Shown here: positions 25,273 to 33,842 of the stretch, piece after piece
Position numbering within the stretch: the first letter of the stretch is position 1
Layout of the letters: the number at the start of each line of letters is the position of its first letter
Assembly (NCBI GenBank): GCA_903871555.1
Contig: CAIQHM010000068.1
Coordinates: forward strand, 1 to 36,661
Origin: an uncultured Actinomycetes bacterium
Lineage (GTDB): Bacteria > Actinomycetota > Actinomycetes > Nanopelagicales > Nanopelagicaceae
Length of the DNA stretch: 36,661 nt
Direction: 5' to 3'
The notes under the pieces: generated by a model
Databases searched by the model: none
Seen by the model: only the letters and a program-made list of their open reading frames with translations
What the model was told of the DNA's origin: nothing
Translations under genes and position numbers: made by a program

Positions 25273-25893
25273 TTACGCGAGATTGATTACGTTTTCAGCC
25301 CGATGGGCGGTCAATCCAATGAACTGAGCGTTGGCTTCATCGCTGCCCCGAGACCAGGCTTCGGCTTCATCGTGTGTTTTGCCATATTTAATATGGCGCG
25401 CAATTAATCTGGACATTCTTATTTCATCATCAATCTCGATAAACCAGGTGTGGTCAAGTAAAGGAAAAATACCTTCCCAATTATGTTCCTCAGAAAATAA
25501 ATAATTTCCTTCAATAACTATAACCCTTGCTGAACTTGGGACTAATCCTTCGTTCTCTTTTGACGCCTCTATTTCGCGATGAAATATCGGAAACCTATGT
25601 TCAATTTCGAGTTCAGTCTTAACCTTGCTTATCAATGAAGTAAATGGTTCGGTATCAAAAGTATCTGGGGCACCTTTACGATCTCGCCTGCCAAGGACAG
25701 TCAACTCTTCATTGCTTAGGTGATATCCATCCATTGGTATGACCGAGACTTCTTGTGAAGCAAAGAGTTCTTGAATCTTTTCTACGACAGTTGATTTTCC
25801 GGCACCGGGCTTTCCAACAATTCCGATAATGGTTCGTGGCTTATCGCCTTGCAGGATAGATTGAATTTGCGCGATGACAAGTTCGATACTCAC
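25273..25893 (-). CDS. P-loop nucleoside/pantothenate-kinase-like protein
   Basis: A 206-residue cytosolic kinase of the phosphoribulokinase/uridine-kinase/pantothenate-kinase superfamily. Walker A is G27-K-P-G-A-G-K-S-T35. The PMDGYHLSNEEL segment and the GAPDTFD pattern match the YggC/FrcK-like nucleoside-kinase group, whose members phosphorylate small alcohols or sugars. VIVIEGNYLF is the Walker-B-like strand. The substrate is unknown. The GTG start at 25893 is supported by a TATATT element exactly 6 nt upstream. Only 65 bp separate it from the divergent PepP gene. Confidence 0.82.
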   Translation of the reverse strand: MSIELVIAQIQSILQGDKPRTIIGIVGKPGAGKSTVVEKIQELFASQEVSVIPMDGYHLSNEELTVLGRRDRKGAPDTFDTEPFTSLISKVKTELEIEHRFPIFHREIEASKENEGLVPSSARVIVIEGNYLFSEEHNWEGIFPLLDHTWFIEIDDEIRMSRLIARHIKYGKTHDEAEAWSRGSDEANAQFIGLTAHRAENVINLA

Positions 25894-25899
25894 GCGTTG

Positions 25900-25905
25900 A
25901 ATATA
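25900..25905 (-). promoter_or_regulatory. -10 element for leaderless kinase mRNA
   Basis: On the minus strand TATATT ends exactly 6 nt before the GTG start at 25893. This decides the GTG as start. Confidence 0.62.
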
Positions 25906-25946
25906 TCCAATACTTGGGCTTCATAGAACTATTTTGAGTGAAGGGT

Positions 25947-25952
25947 TAGGCT
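25947..25952 (+). promoter_or_regulatory. -10 element for leaderless pepP mRNA
   Basis: TAGGCT ends exactly 6 nt before the ATG at 25959. The same hexamer occurs in front of serS at 7-nt spacing. Confidence 0.58.
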
Positions 25953-25958
25953 AGAGCC

Positions 25959-27401
25959 ATGAGCGAAGAGAAGGATGGAAGCCGCAAATACGATGCGGCG
26001 AATCCAAAACCTTTAGCTGATTTTATGAAAACTGGCTGGGCCCCAACTCCGTTGGAAGGAATTATTCCCAATCCGGCAATCAAGTTCTGTAAAGAACGAA
26101 TCAAGAAAATCTCTGCGAAATATCCGGGCAAGCGAATTGTTTTGCCAGCTGGTGGCTTAAAGGTCCGAAGTAATGACACTGATTTTCGATTCCGTCCACA
26201 TTCTGGATTCTCATATTTCACCGGGATAACTGGAAGTGATGCGGTTCCTGATTCAGTTTTTATTCTTGAACCTCGCGCCGATGGTCATGAAGCGCTGTTA
26301 TTTATTCATCCGCGTTCGCCTCGTGACACTGCAGAGTTTTATCGCGATGCCAAGCATGGTGAATTTTGGGTTGGCCGCCGAATGACTTTAGATGAAACAG
26401 AGCGCAAATATGGCTTTTCAGTTCGACAGATCGAAGATCTTGCAGATTTCTTGAGCGATGAGAAACCAGCTGTTTATGTCCGTGGTGAAAATAAAGTTGT
26501 TGATAAGGCAATCTCTAAAGATAAATCAGAGAGCGCAGAATTGCTGACTTATCTCTCTGAAATCAGATTGGTTAAAGATTCTTTTGAAATCGCTGAAATG
26601 CAGAAGGCGGTTGATGCAACTAATCGAGGCTTTGCTGACATGGTTCGAGTTTTTGGGGCAGCAACATCTGTAGCACGGGGCGAGCGAATAGTTGAAGCAG
26701 CTTTCTTTGGTCGGGCTCGGCTTGAAGGAAATGATTTGGGTTATGACACCATCGCAGCTTCCGGTTCACATGCTTGTATTTTGCATTGGATCCGAAATGA
26801 TGGCGATGTAAAGAGCGGTGATTTGATTCTGATTGATGCCGGAATTGAAGTTGATTCACTTTACACAGCAGATATAACTCGAACTCTGCCGATCAATGGA
26901 AAATTTTCACCAGCACAACGAAAGATTTATATGTTGGTATATGAAGCACAGAAAGCTGGCTTTGCCGCTGTTAAGCCTGGTGCAAGATTTAAAGACATAA
27001 CTGCAGCTGCTCATGCGGTACTTGCTAAAGGATTAGAAGAGATGGGCGTCTTGCCGATTACTGCTGAAGAATCATTAAAGCTAGATGTTGGCTTGCACAG
27101 ACGATGGACGGTTCACGGAGTAAGTCACATGCTTGGTATTGATGTTCACGATTGCAATGATGCGCGCCGAGAACAGTATTCCGACGGCATCTTAGAAGCC
27201 GGGATGATTCTTACTGTGGAACCTGGTTTATATATTCATCCAGATGACGAACTTTTCCCTGCGGAATATCGCGGGATTGGTGTGCGCATCGAGGATGATG
27301 TTTTAGTAACAGAAACTGGTTGTCGGGTTCTTTCAAATAAATTACCAAGTCATCCAGATGAGGTTGAAGTATGGATTTCAAACTTAACTCGTTCTAACTA
27401 A
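25959..27401 (+). CDS. pepP: Xaa-Pro aminopeptidase P (M24B)
   Basis: Cytosolic dinuclear-metal peptidase removing an N-terminal residue before proline. The 480 residues have an N-terminal aminopeptidase-P domain (FRPHSGFSYFTG near 78-89) and a pita-bread catalytic domain. The five metal ligands are present: D293 (LIDAGIE), D305 (YTADITRT), H390 (GVSHMLGIDVHD), E421 (TVEPGLY) and E445 (VRIEDDVLV). The start has a leaderless-type promoter. The first 30 residues are polar and probably flexible. The end overlaps the end of the convergent crcB gene by eight bases, leaving no room for a classical terminator between them. Confidence 0.94.
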   Translation: MSEEKDGSRKYDAANPKPLADFMKTGWAPTPLEGIIPNPAIKFCKERIKKISAKYPGKRIVLPAGGLKVRSNDTDFRFRPHSGFSYFTGITGSDAVPDSVFILEPRADGHEALLFIHPRSPRDTAEFYRDAKHGEFWVGRRMTLDETERKYGFSVRQIEDLADFLSDEKPAVYVRGENKVVDKAISKDKSESAELLTYLSEIRLVKDSFEIAEMQKAVDATNRGFADMVRVFGAATSVARGERIVEAAFFGRARLEGNDLGYDTIAASGSHACILHWIRNDGDVKSGDLILIDAGIEVDSLYTADITRTLPINGKFSPAQRKIYMLVYEAQKAGFAAVKPGARFKDITAAAHAVLAKGLEEMGVLPITAEESLKLDVGLHRRWTVHGVSHMLGIDVHDCNDARREQYSDGILEAGMILTVEPGLYIHPDDELFPAEYRGIGVRIEDDVLVTETGCRVLSNKLPSHPDEVEVWISNLTRSN

Positions 27402-27732
27402 CTATTTGAACACCAGCCCAAGCTGCGAAGAGCCCAAAAATAAGTGAGGCGCTGACATTTATGAGCGCATCACGATATTTGCGTAATTCATAGGCTAGAT
27501 AAAGATCGAGCATAAATGTTGACCATGTAGTAAATGCACCTGCGAAACCAATGGCTAGTAATTCATGCACTTTTTCACTTGATTTAAAAGTTAGGCCGAT
27601 AAAGAAAGAGCCAAGAATGTTTACAGTGAAAGTTCCATACGGCTTTGTTGTAAATCGCCTAATGTATTGATCGATTGCATATCGAGCAGGGGCACCAATT
27701 GCAGCACCAATCATTACTAATAAAGTATTCAT
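27394..27732 (-). CDS. crcB: fluoride channel CrcB/Fluc, second copy
   Basis: A 112-residue membrane protein with four helices that exports fluoride as an antiparallel dimer. The family marks GAAIGAPARY (9-18), YGTFTVN38ILGSF and GFAGAFTTWSTF (62-73) are present. Its ATG overlaps the stop of the first crcB gene by four bases. Two adjacent, differing copies usually form a heterodimer of fixed opposite orientation. The 3' end overlaps pepP. Confidence 0.93.
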   Translation of the reverse strand: MNTLLVMIGAAIGAPARYAIDQYIRRFTTKPYGTFTVNILGSFFIGLTFKSSEKVHELLAIGFAGAFTTWSTFMLDLYLAYELRKYRDALINVSASLIFGLFAAWAGVQIVS

Positions 27733-28082
27733 TCGCGCACCGGAATAGTTTTTCTAGCAATCGGAAGAACTATCGCAACAAGTAATAAACTTAGGACCAC
27801 ATTTGTTAGAAGATATAGAAGCCCACCATCTGTTGGTTCAATTGAATGAACGGTTACGGCAGAAAAAGTTGTCATACCAGCGCAGAAACCAGGAAGCAGA
27901 ATTAAACGTAATTTAGTGATTCCACGGCGCTCCATTAAAACTAGAAGCGCTGATGCAAGTGCAACTCCAATTAAATTAGCGATAAGCGTGCCTGGTCTAT
28001 CTTGTGGAATTAATAATCCAATTCCGTATCGAACCAATGTTCCTGCTACTCCGCCGAAAGAGACAAGTAGCAATGGGTTCAT
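27729..28082 (-). CDS. crcB: fluoride channel CrcB/Fluc, first copy
   Basis: Partner of the following crcB: 117 residues, four helices, with GGVAGTLVRYG (10-20), PGTLIAN36LIG and GFCAGMTTFSA (65-75). It starts 3 nt after the sdhB stop, so it is read from the succinate dehydrogenase promoter. No fluoride riboswitch fits in that gap, suggesting constitutive fluoride export tied to respiration-gene expression. Confidence 0.93.
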   Translation of the reverse strand: MNPLLLVSFGGVAGTLVRYGIGLLIPQDRPGTLIANLIGVALASALLVLMERRGITKLRLILLPGFCAGMTTFSAVTVHSIEPTDGGLLYLLTNVVLSLLLVAIVLPIARKTIPVRE

Positions 28083-28085
28083 GAA

Positions 28086-28847
28086 TTAAACAATACCTTC
28101 GCGCTTGCGAATCTTGGTGCCTAACCAGCGGATTGGATCGTATTTCACGTCAACTACGCGCTCTTTCATCGGAATGATCGCGTTATCGGTGATGCGAATA
28201 TGTTCTGGGCAAACTTCAGTGCAGCACTTTGTGATGTTACACATTCCAAGACCATGCTCTTCTTGCGCTTTCTGCTTGCGATTCTTAAGCAGATCGAGAG
28301 GGTGCATATCTAATTCGGCGATGCGGATGAAGAAGCGTGGGCCAGCAAAAGATTTCTTATTCTCTTCGTGATCACGAATAACGTGGCAAACATCTTGGCA
28401 AAGGAAACATTCGATGCATTTTCGGAACTCTTGACTGCGCTCGACATCAACTTGCTCCATACGGGCAGCACCAGGTGCCAAGTCTTTTGGATGCTCGTAT
28501 GCCGGAATCTCCATCGCCTTGCGGTAATTGAAAGAGACATCCGTTACGAGATCTTTTATAACTGGAAAAGCGCGAAGTGGTGTAATTGTAATTTCTTCGC
28601 CCTCTGGGAAAGATGCAACTTGAGTCATGCAAGCAAGACGTGGTTTGCCATTAATTTCCATTGAACAAGATCCGCATTTACCAGCTTTACAATTCCAGCG
28701 AACTGCAAGATCTCCCATTTGGGTTGCTTGCACACGATGAATCACATCGAGAACTACTTCGCCTTCATTTGCTTCTACCTCAACGTTTTTAAGTGCGCCA
28801 TCTGTTGCGTCACCACGCCAGATGCGAAGATTGATTTTGCGGGTCAT
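28086..28847 (-). CDS. sdhB: succinate dehydrogenase iron-sulfur subunit
   Basis: Electron-transfer subunit of succinate:quinone oxidoreductase on the inner membrane face. Its 253 residues carry the [2Fe-2S] set C53, C58, C61 and C73, followed by the two cysteine clusters KCIECFLCQDVC and CNITKCCTEVCP for the [4Fe-4S] and third centre. The ATG shares one base with the sdhA stop (TAATG). The short C-terminal tail (KYDPIRWLGTKIRKREG) is basic. Sequence and gene order C-A-B match the actinobacterial Sdh1 type rather than Sdh2. Confidence 0.96.
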   Translation of the reverse strand: MTRKINLRIWRGDATDGALKNVEVEANEGEVVLDVIHRVQATQMGDLAVRWNCKAGKCGSCSMEINGKPRLACMTQVASFPEGEEITITPLRAFPVIKDLVTDVSFNYRKAMEIPAYEHPKDLAPGAARMEQVDVERSQEFRKCIECFLCQDVCHVIRDHEENKKSFAGPRFFIRIAELDMHPLDLLKNRKQKAQEEHGLGMCNITKCCTEVCPEHIRITDNAIIPMKERVVDVKYDPIRWLGTKIRKREGIV

Positions 28848-30730
28848 TAGTTGGAACCACCTTTCGCAATTTCTTCCGGCGTCATATATTTTTCAAGTTC
28901 GTGAACATCAAAGAGATCAAATAACTCTTTAGGAATTGAAGGAAGTGGTTGTGCTTTTATATTTACCTTGTTTCCATCAAAACTTGAGATGTGGTTTACC
29001 TGGCGCCACTTTGAATTCATGCCTGGGAAATCATCACGAGTATGTCCGCCGCGAGATTCTTCGCGAAGAAGTGCTGACTTTGCAGTGCTTTCAGCGACCA
29101 ACAACATATTGTCTAAGTCGAAAGCCAAGTGGAATCCTGGATTGAACTTACGACCACCAGCAACTGCAACGTTTGCACTGCGAGCGCGAATTGCTGCAAT
29201 CTTTTCAATAGCTTCTTCAACTTCTTTTCCGGTACGGATGATGCCAACAAGATTATGAGTTACTTCTTGAAGTTCGGCATGCAATGAATATGAATTCTCG
29301 CCACCTGCACGGCTAAATGGAGCTTCGATTCGTGCAGCGGCATCTGTAATCGCTTTTTCGGAAACAGTTGCAGTTGGATTGCTCTTTACATAAGCAACTG
29401 CGCCCATTCCTGCGCGACGGCCAAATACCAAGAGATCTGAGAGCGAGTTTCCACCAAGGCGGTTTGAGCCATGCATTCCACCAGCAACTTCACCGGCGGC
29501 AAATAGCCCAGGAACTCCGATAGCCGCGGCAGTATCTGGTTCTACTTCAACGCCACCCATTACATAGTGACAAGTAGGGCCAACTTCCATCGCTTCTTTC
29601 GTGATGTCTACGCCAGCAAGTTCGAAGAATTGATGCCACATTGATGGCAGGCGCTTCTTAATAACTTCAGCAGACAAACGCTTTGAAACATCTAGGAAAA
29701 CTCCACCATGTTCGGTACCGCGCCCAGCTTTAACTTCAGAGTTAATGGCGCGCGCAACTTCATCGCGTGGAAGAAGTTCTGGCGGACGTCGGTTGTTATC
29801 TTGATCTAGATACCAACGATCTGCTTCCTCTTCATTATCTGCATAAATACTCTTGAAAACTTCTGGAATATATTTGAACATGAATCGTTCGCCAAGTGAG
29901 TTGGTAAGAATTCCGCCTTCACCACGAACAGATTCAGTAACAAGAATTCCGCGAACTGATGGTGGCCAGACCATTCCAGTTGGGTGGAATTGCAAGAACT
30001 CCATATCAACTAGATTTGCGCCAGCTTTGAGTGCGAGTGCATGACCATCGCCAGTGCCCTCCCAAGAATTAGATGTAATTTTGAAAGTCTTTCCAACTCC
30101 ACCAGTCGCAATAATTACTGCAGGGGCTTCAAATAAAACTTCATTTCCATTTTCGCGCCAGTAACCATAAGCGCCCGCAATCTTGCCATTCTCTTTCAAG
30201 ATTTCAGTGATGGTTAGTTCAGCGAATACTTTGATATGGCTTTCTGCATTTCCATTTTCGCGAGCATCGATCTGTTGAAGTGCGACGATGCGTTGTTGCA
30301 TTGTGCGAATTAATTCAAGTCCGGTGCGGTCGCCAACGTGGGCCAGGCGAGGATATTCGTGGCCACCGAAGTTACGTTGGCTAATTTTTCCCTCTTTAGT
30401 GCGATCAAAGAGCGCGCCCCACATTTCAAGTTCCCAGATGCGATCTGGTGATTCTTTAGCGTGTAGTTCAGCCATTCGGTAATGATTTAAGAATTTTCCG
30501 CCGCGCATTGTGTCGCGAAAGTGGACCTTCCAATTGTCATTGTCATTTACGTTGCCCATTGATGCTGCGGCGCCACCTTCAGCCATAACTGTATGGGCCT
30601 TGCCAAATAGGGATTTGCAGACGATTGCAACGCTTAGACCGGCTTCGCGTGCTTCAACTGCTGCACGCAAACCAGCACCGCCAGCACCGATTACTACAAC
30701 GTCGTACTTATATTTTTCAAGCGATGTCAT
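28847..30730 (-). CDS. sdhA: succinate dehydrogenase flavoprotein subunit
   Basis: Catalytic subunit oxidising succinate to fumarate. The 627 residues begin with the FAD-binding VVVIGAGGAG (11-20). H46 in GKAHTVMAEGG is the expected covalent FAD attachment. FLQFHPTG and MHGSNRLGGNSL are the substrate and FAD blocks. A weak AAGAGAG ribosome site precedes the ATG, 12 nt after the sdhC stop. It feeds electrons through SdhB to SdhC and quinone, and takes succinate derived from KorAB's succinyl-CoA. Confidence 0.97.
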   Translation of the reverse strand: MTSLEKYKYDVVVIGAGGAGLRAAVEAREAGLSVAIVCKSLFGKAHTVMAEGGAAASMGNVNDNDNWKVHFRDTMRGGKFLNHYRMAELHAKESPDRIWELEMWGALFDRTKEGKISQRNFGGHEYPRLAHVGDRTGLELIRTMQQRIVALQQIDARENGNAESHIKVFAELTITEILKENGKIAGAYGYWRENGNEVLFEAPAVIIATGGVGKTFKITSNSWEGTGDGHALALKAGANLVDMEFLQFHPTGMVWPPSVRGILVTESVRGEGGILTNSLGERFMFKYIPEVFKSIYADNEEEADRWYLDQDNNRRPPELLPRDEVARAINSEVKAGRGTEHGGVFLDVSKRLSAEVIKKRLPSMWHQFFELAGVDITKEAMEVGPTCHYVMGGVEVEPDTAAAIGVPGLFAAGEVAGGMHGSNRLGGNSLSDLLVFGRRAGMGAVAYVKSNPTATVSEKAITDAAARIEAPFSRAGGENSYSLHAELQEVTHNLVGIIRTGKEVEEAIEKIAAIRARSANVAVAGGRKFNPGFHLAFDLDNMLLVAESTAKSALLREESRGGHTRDDFPGMNSKWRQVNHISSFDGNKVNIKAQPLPSIPKELFDLFDVHELEKYMTPEEIAKGGSN

Positions 30731-30742
30731 ATTTATCTCTCT

Positions 30743-31543
30743 TTAGAATAAGTAGAAGTTGGTCCAGGCGCCAGATGAAACTTGGCGAACATAGATATCG
30801 GCGAAAGCAACTGCAAATAATGAAACCCAGGCAAATTGCTGATGGCTGTGATTCAGGATTGAGATTCTGGTCCAAAGTCGGTAACGAATTGGGTGCTTGG
30901 AAAAATGCTTCAAGCGACCGCCAATTGTGTGACGACATGTATGACAAGACAATGAATACATCCAGAGCATAAATGAACTAAATAGAAGAACGAGGGTTCC
31001 AACACTTACATGGCCCCATTGCTTCTCTTGATTGCGAAAAGCCAATATTGCATCATAAGTAAGAATTACGTTGAAAACTAAACCTGCATAAAAGAACCAG
31101 CGGTGTGCATTCTGCAAAATTAGTGGTGCGCGTGTTTCACCTGTGTACTTTTCATGTGGTTCGGCTACTGCGCATGCTGGTGGTGAAAACCAAAATGCTC
31201 GGTAGTAAGCCTTGCGGTAGTAATAACAAGTCATTCGGAAGCCAAGTGGAAATATCAGGATGAATAACGCTGGTGAGATCGCTGAACCAAAAAGCGTGAA
31301 ATTAAATGGTTGGCCCATAAGTGATGAACCAGGGACGCATTCGGTTGAAAGACATGGCGAATAGAAAGGTGAAATTAGCGGCTCTGCAAAATAATTAGCA
31401 TTTTCAAATGCGCGCAAGGTTGCATAAATGATGAATGAGAAGAGGACGCCAAAAGTAATTGCAGGCTGAACCCACCAACGATCAGTTCGAAGAGTTCGCT
31501 CTTTTATTTTTGCTCGTGATGCTGAAAATACGCCAGTAGCCAT
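30743..31543 (-). CDS. sdhC: succinate dehydrogenase membrane anchor, Sdh1 type
   Basis: A 266-residue membrane subunit with about five helices, resembling mycobacterial Rv0249c-type Sdh1 anchors rather than the usual short SdhC/SdhD pair. It contains a striking C200-H-T-C203-R-H205 motif at the end of the fourth helix, then NHSHQQF (231-237), plus C64 and C69 in a loop. A membrane-embedded Rieske-type iron-sulfur cluster has been reported for mycobacterial Sdh1, and these residues are the natural ligand candidates here. I start at the ATG at 31543. The open frame reaches a GTG at 31585, but that lies in the middle of a palindrome that looks like an operator. Neither start has a good ribosome site. 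Confidence 0.86.
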   Translation of the reverse strand: MATGVFSASRAKIKERTLRTDRWWVQPAITFGVLFSFIIYATLRAFENANYFAEPLISPFYSPCLSTECVPGSSLMGQPFNFTLFGSAISPALFILIFPLGFRMTCYYYRKAYYRAFWFSPPACAVAEPHEKYTGETRAPLILQNAHRWFFYAGLVFNVILTYDAILAFRNQEKQWGHVSVGTLVLLFSSFMLWMYSLSCHTCRHTIGGRLKHFSKHPIRYRLWTRISILNHSHQQFAWVSLFAVAFADIYVRQVSSGAWTNFYLF

Positions 31544-31562
31544 GGGGTAATTTTGGTCTGCG

Positions 31563-31601
31563 GCGTTAAATAACGCTAGATGCACGTGCGTCTAAGAGTT
31601 A
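31563..31601. promoter_or_regulatory. nested palindromes, candidate sdh operator
   Basis: Two overlapping dyads lie between tRNA-Ser and sdhC. GCGTTA-AA-TAACGC (31563-31576) is a perfect 6+6 dyad. A longer imperfect dyad (31571-31601) is centred on GCACGTGC (31582-31589) and extends outward as TAAC..TAGA on both strands. No other promoter for sdhCAB-crcB is evident, so a regulator may bind here. Confidence 0.5.
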
Positions 31602-31636
31602 TGAATTCCCCCACACGCTTAATTTCTTATAAAAAC

Positions 31637-31722
31637 TGGCGGAGGGCGTGGGATTTGAACCCACGAAACTTTCGTTTGCCGGTTTTCAAGACCGGTGCAC
31701 TCGGCCGCTATGCGAGCCCTCC
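31637..31722 (-). tRNA. tRNA-Ser (TGA)
   Basis: A class II cloverleaf on the minus strand: acceptor GGAGGGC/GCCCTCC, anticodon stem CCGGT/ACCGG with loop CTTGAAA (TGA at 31686-31688), a long variable arm, T-arm GTGGG/CCCAC, discriminator G and an encoded CCA. It lies between sdhC and the serS-HAD operon. Confidence 0.97.
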
Positions 31723-31747
31723 GTGGGCAAACTTACCCTCTAAATAC

Positions 31748-32566
31748 TTATGCGGGCAATTCGAGCAGCGCTTCGATGACGATTGCTACGCCATCGTGGT
31801 GATGGGCATCGGCCACAAACTTTGCATATTTCGCGCCATCGGGATGGCCATCCGACATCGCCCATGATCGTCCCGCCCATTGCAACATCGAGAAATCATT
31901 TGGATTATCGCCAAAGCTGACGCAATCATCTGCGGTTAAACCAGCGCGCTCGGCCATCTTGGCAAGAGTCTCACCTTTACTTATACCAAGGGCAGAAATT
32001 TCAATTAATGATTCGTTTGAATTTGAATGTGTGATGTTTGCAATTCCAGATAGTTCTCGTAGCGCTATCTCTAGCATTTGATCAGAGGTGAATTCATTAT
32101 TTACACATCGGCCCAACATCTTGAAAGCTGGTTCAGTAATCTTCTCTTCAATAAAATCTACGCCGATGTTATCTCGACCGATATCCCACTTAGTTGTGTA
32201 ATGTTTTTCGCGATGAAATTCATCACCGTATTCAAGTGCAAAGTGAATTCCTGGCAGGCTTTTGCGCAGGCGAGTTATTATCTCTAATTGAACATCTGTT
32301 GGCAGTAACCATTGCTCTAAAACTTTATCGTTCATTAAGTCATATAAGAGTGCGCCATTTGCACAGATTGCATTTCCAAATCCAAATGCTTCTCTAATCT
32401 CTACCATCCATCGTGGTGGTCGACCAGTCACAAAAAATATTTCGATACCAAGTTCGTGGGCTTTTCTAAATGCTGCAACCGTGCGATCTGAAATTGGGCC
32501 AAGGTGCGGAACAATTGTTCCATCTAAATCAGTTGCAATTAATTTAGGGCGTTTACCGGAAATCAT
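31748..32566 (-). CDS. Cof-type HAD-family phosphatase
   Basis: A 272-residue cytosolic phosphatase of the HAD IIB (Cof/YidA) class acting on sugar phosphates, flavin or cofactor phosphates. Motif I is D13-L-D15-G-T, motif II is FVTGRP (45-50), the motif III lysine is in [12 protein letters not shown], and motif IV is [12 protein letters not shown]. The large C2 cap lies between motifs II and III. Its ATG overlaps the serS stop as ATGA, so it is translated with serS. The substrate is unknown. Confidence 0.9.
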   Translation of the reverse strand: MISGKRPKLIATDLDGTIVPHLGPISDRTVAAFRKAHELGIEIFFVTGRPPRWMVEIREAFGFGNAICANGALLYDLMNDKVLEQWLLPTDVQLEIITRLRKSLPGIHFALEYGDEFHREKHYTTKWDIGRDNIGVDFIEEKITEPAFKMLGRCVNNEFTSDQMLEIALRELSGIANITHSNSNESLIEISALGISKGETLAKMAERAGLTADDCVSFGDNPNDFSMLQWAGRSWAMSDGHPDGAKYAKFVADAHHHDGVAIVIEALLELPA

Positions 32567-33828
32567 AGAGAAGGCACCAAAGTATCTACGCCCAAGAAAG
32601 GACGGAGCGCCTTTGGAACATTTATAGAACCATCTTCGTTTTGATGATTCTCCAGAATTGCAACAATCATTCTTGGTACCGCAACCAATGTGCCATTTAA
32701 CGTTGCTACAGGCTTAGTTCCGCTCTCGTCGCGATATCTGATATTTAAACGGCGAGCTTGAAACTCTGTGCAGTTAGATGTGCTTGTAACTTCACGATAT
32801 GCACCCTGGGTTGGGATCCAAGCTTCGCAATCAAATTTACGAATTGCACTTGAACCTAAATCACCTGATGCCACGTCTATGACTCTAAAAGGAACTTCCA
32901 TTGCCTTAAGGAAATCTTTCTCCCATTCAAGCAAGCGAAGATGTTCTGCTTTGGCATCCTCTGGCTTTATAAATGAGAACATTTCAACTTTATCGAATTG
33001 GTGAACTCGGATTATGCCTCGAGTGTCTTTGCCATAAGTTCCTGCTTCACGGCGGAAACAAGATGAATATCCGGCATATCTAATTGGTAAATTCTCGAGA
33101 ATTTCATCCATGTGATACGCAGCAAGTGGAACTTCACTTGTGCCGACCAGATAAACATCATCCTCTTCTAAATGATAGACATTCTCGGCAGCTTGGCCAA
33201 GGAAACCAGTTCCCTCCATTGCAGCTGGATTTACAAGTACTGGTGGAATTACTGGGATGAATCCAGCCTTCACTGCAGATGCAATCGCATAATTAACTAG
33301 TGCGAATTCCAGCATGGCACCTGGACCCGTTAAATAATATGAACGAGAGCCAGCAACTTTTGCCCCGCGTTCGGTGTCAATAGCTTTAAGTATTTTGCCT
33401 AATTCAACATGATCTTTCGGCTCAAAGCCCTCACCTTTAAAATCACGAGGCTTACCGATCTCTTCAATAACTTTGAAGTTTTCTTCGCCCCCAACTGGAG
33501 CATCTAAATCAATTAGATTTGAAATTCTTAACAAAAACTCGCGGGCTGCCGCTTCAAGTTCGCTCCGCTTTGAATCAGCGGCTTTTACGCGATTTGCCAG
33601 GTCTTTCGCATTCTCAAGTAGAGCTGTTTTCTCATCACCCTTTGCCGCGCCGACAGATTTAGATAGGGCGTTTTGCTCGGCACGTAAGGTTTCAAATTCA
33701 CTTAGTGCGGTGCGACTTAGCGCATCTGCAGCAATAAGTTGATCTACAACTGCAACATCTTCGCCACGAACTTTTTGAGAATGGCGAATTGCATCGGGAT
33801 TTTCGCGCAGTATTTTTAAGTCGATCAC
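32563..33828 (-). CDS. serS: seryl-tRNA synthetase
   Basis: Class II synthetase charging tRNA-Ser. The 421 residues have an N-terminal coiled-coil arm (roughly 30-105) that grips the long variable arm of tRNA-Ser. Class II motifs follow: [11 protein letters not shown], the motif 2 loop [22 protein letters not shown], and motif 3 [15 protein letters not shown]. The GTG start at 33828 has a TAGGCT element (33836-33841) 7 nt upstream, inside the end of pheA, consistent with a near-leaderless transcript. Its tRNA substrates are encoded at 25142 and 31637. Confidence 0.97.
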   Translation of the reverse strand: MIDLKILRENPDAIRHSQKVRGEDVAVVDQLIAADALSRTALSEFETLRAEQNALSKSVGAAKGDEKTALLENAKDLANRVKAADSKRSELEAAAREFLLRISNLIDLDAPVGGEENFKVIEEIGKPRDFKGEGFEPKDHVELGKILKAIDTERGAKVAGSRSYYLTGPGAMLEFALVNYAIASAVKAGFIPVIPPVLVNPAAMEGTGFLGQAAENVYHLEEDDVYLVGTSEVPLAAYHMDEILENLPIRYAGYSSCFRREAGTYGKDTRGIIRVHQFDKVEMFSFIKPEDAKAEHLRLLEWEKDFLKAMEVPFRVIDVASGDLGSSAIRKFDCEAWIPTQGAYREVTSTSNCTEFQARRLNIRYRDESGTKPVATLNGTLVAVPRMIVAILENHQNEDGSINVPKALRPFLGVDTLVPSL

Positions 33829-33842
33829 GTGTGCAAGCCTAT

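Noticed and set aside
28083-28085. Fluoride riboswitch before the crcB pair
   Set aside because: Only 3 nt separate sdhB from crcB, and no pseudoknot-like sequence is visible nearby.
31580-31867. 95-residue plus-strand open frame across tRNA-Ser
   Set aside because: It runs through a clear tRNA gene and into the 3' end of the HAD gene, with no start signal.
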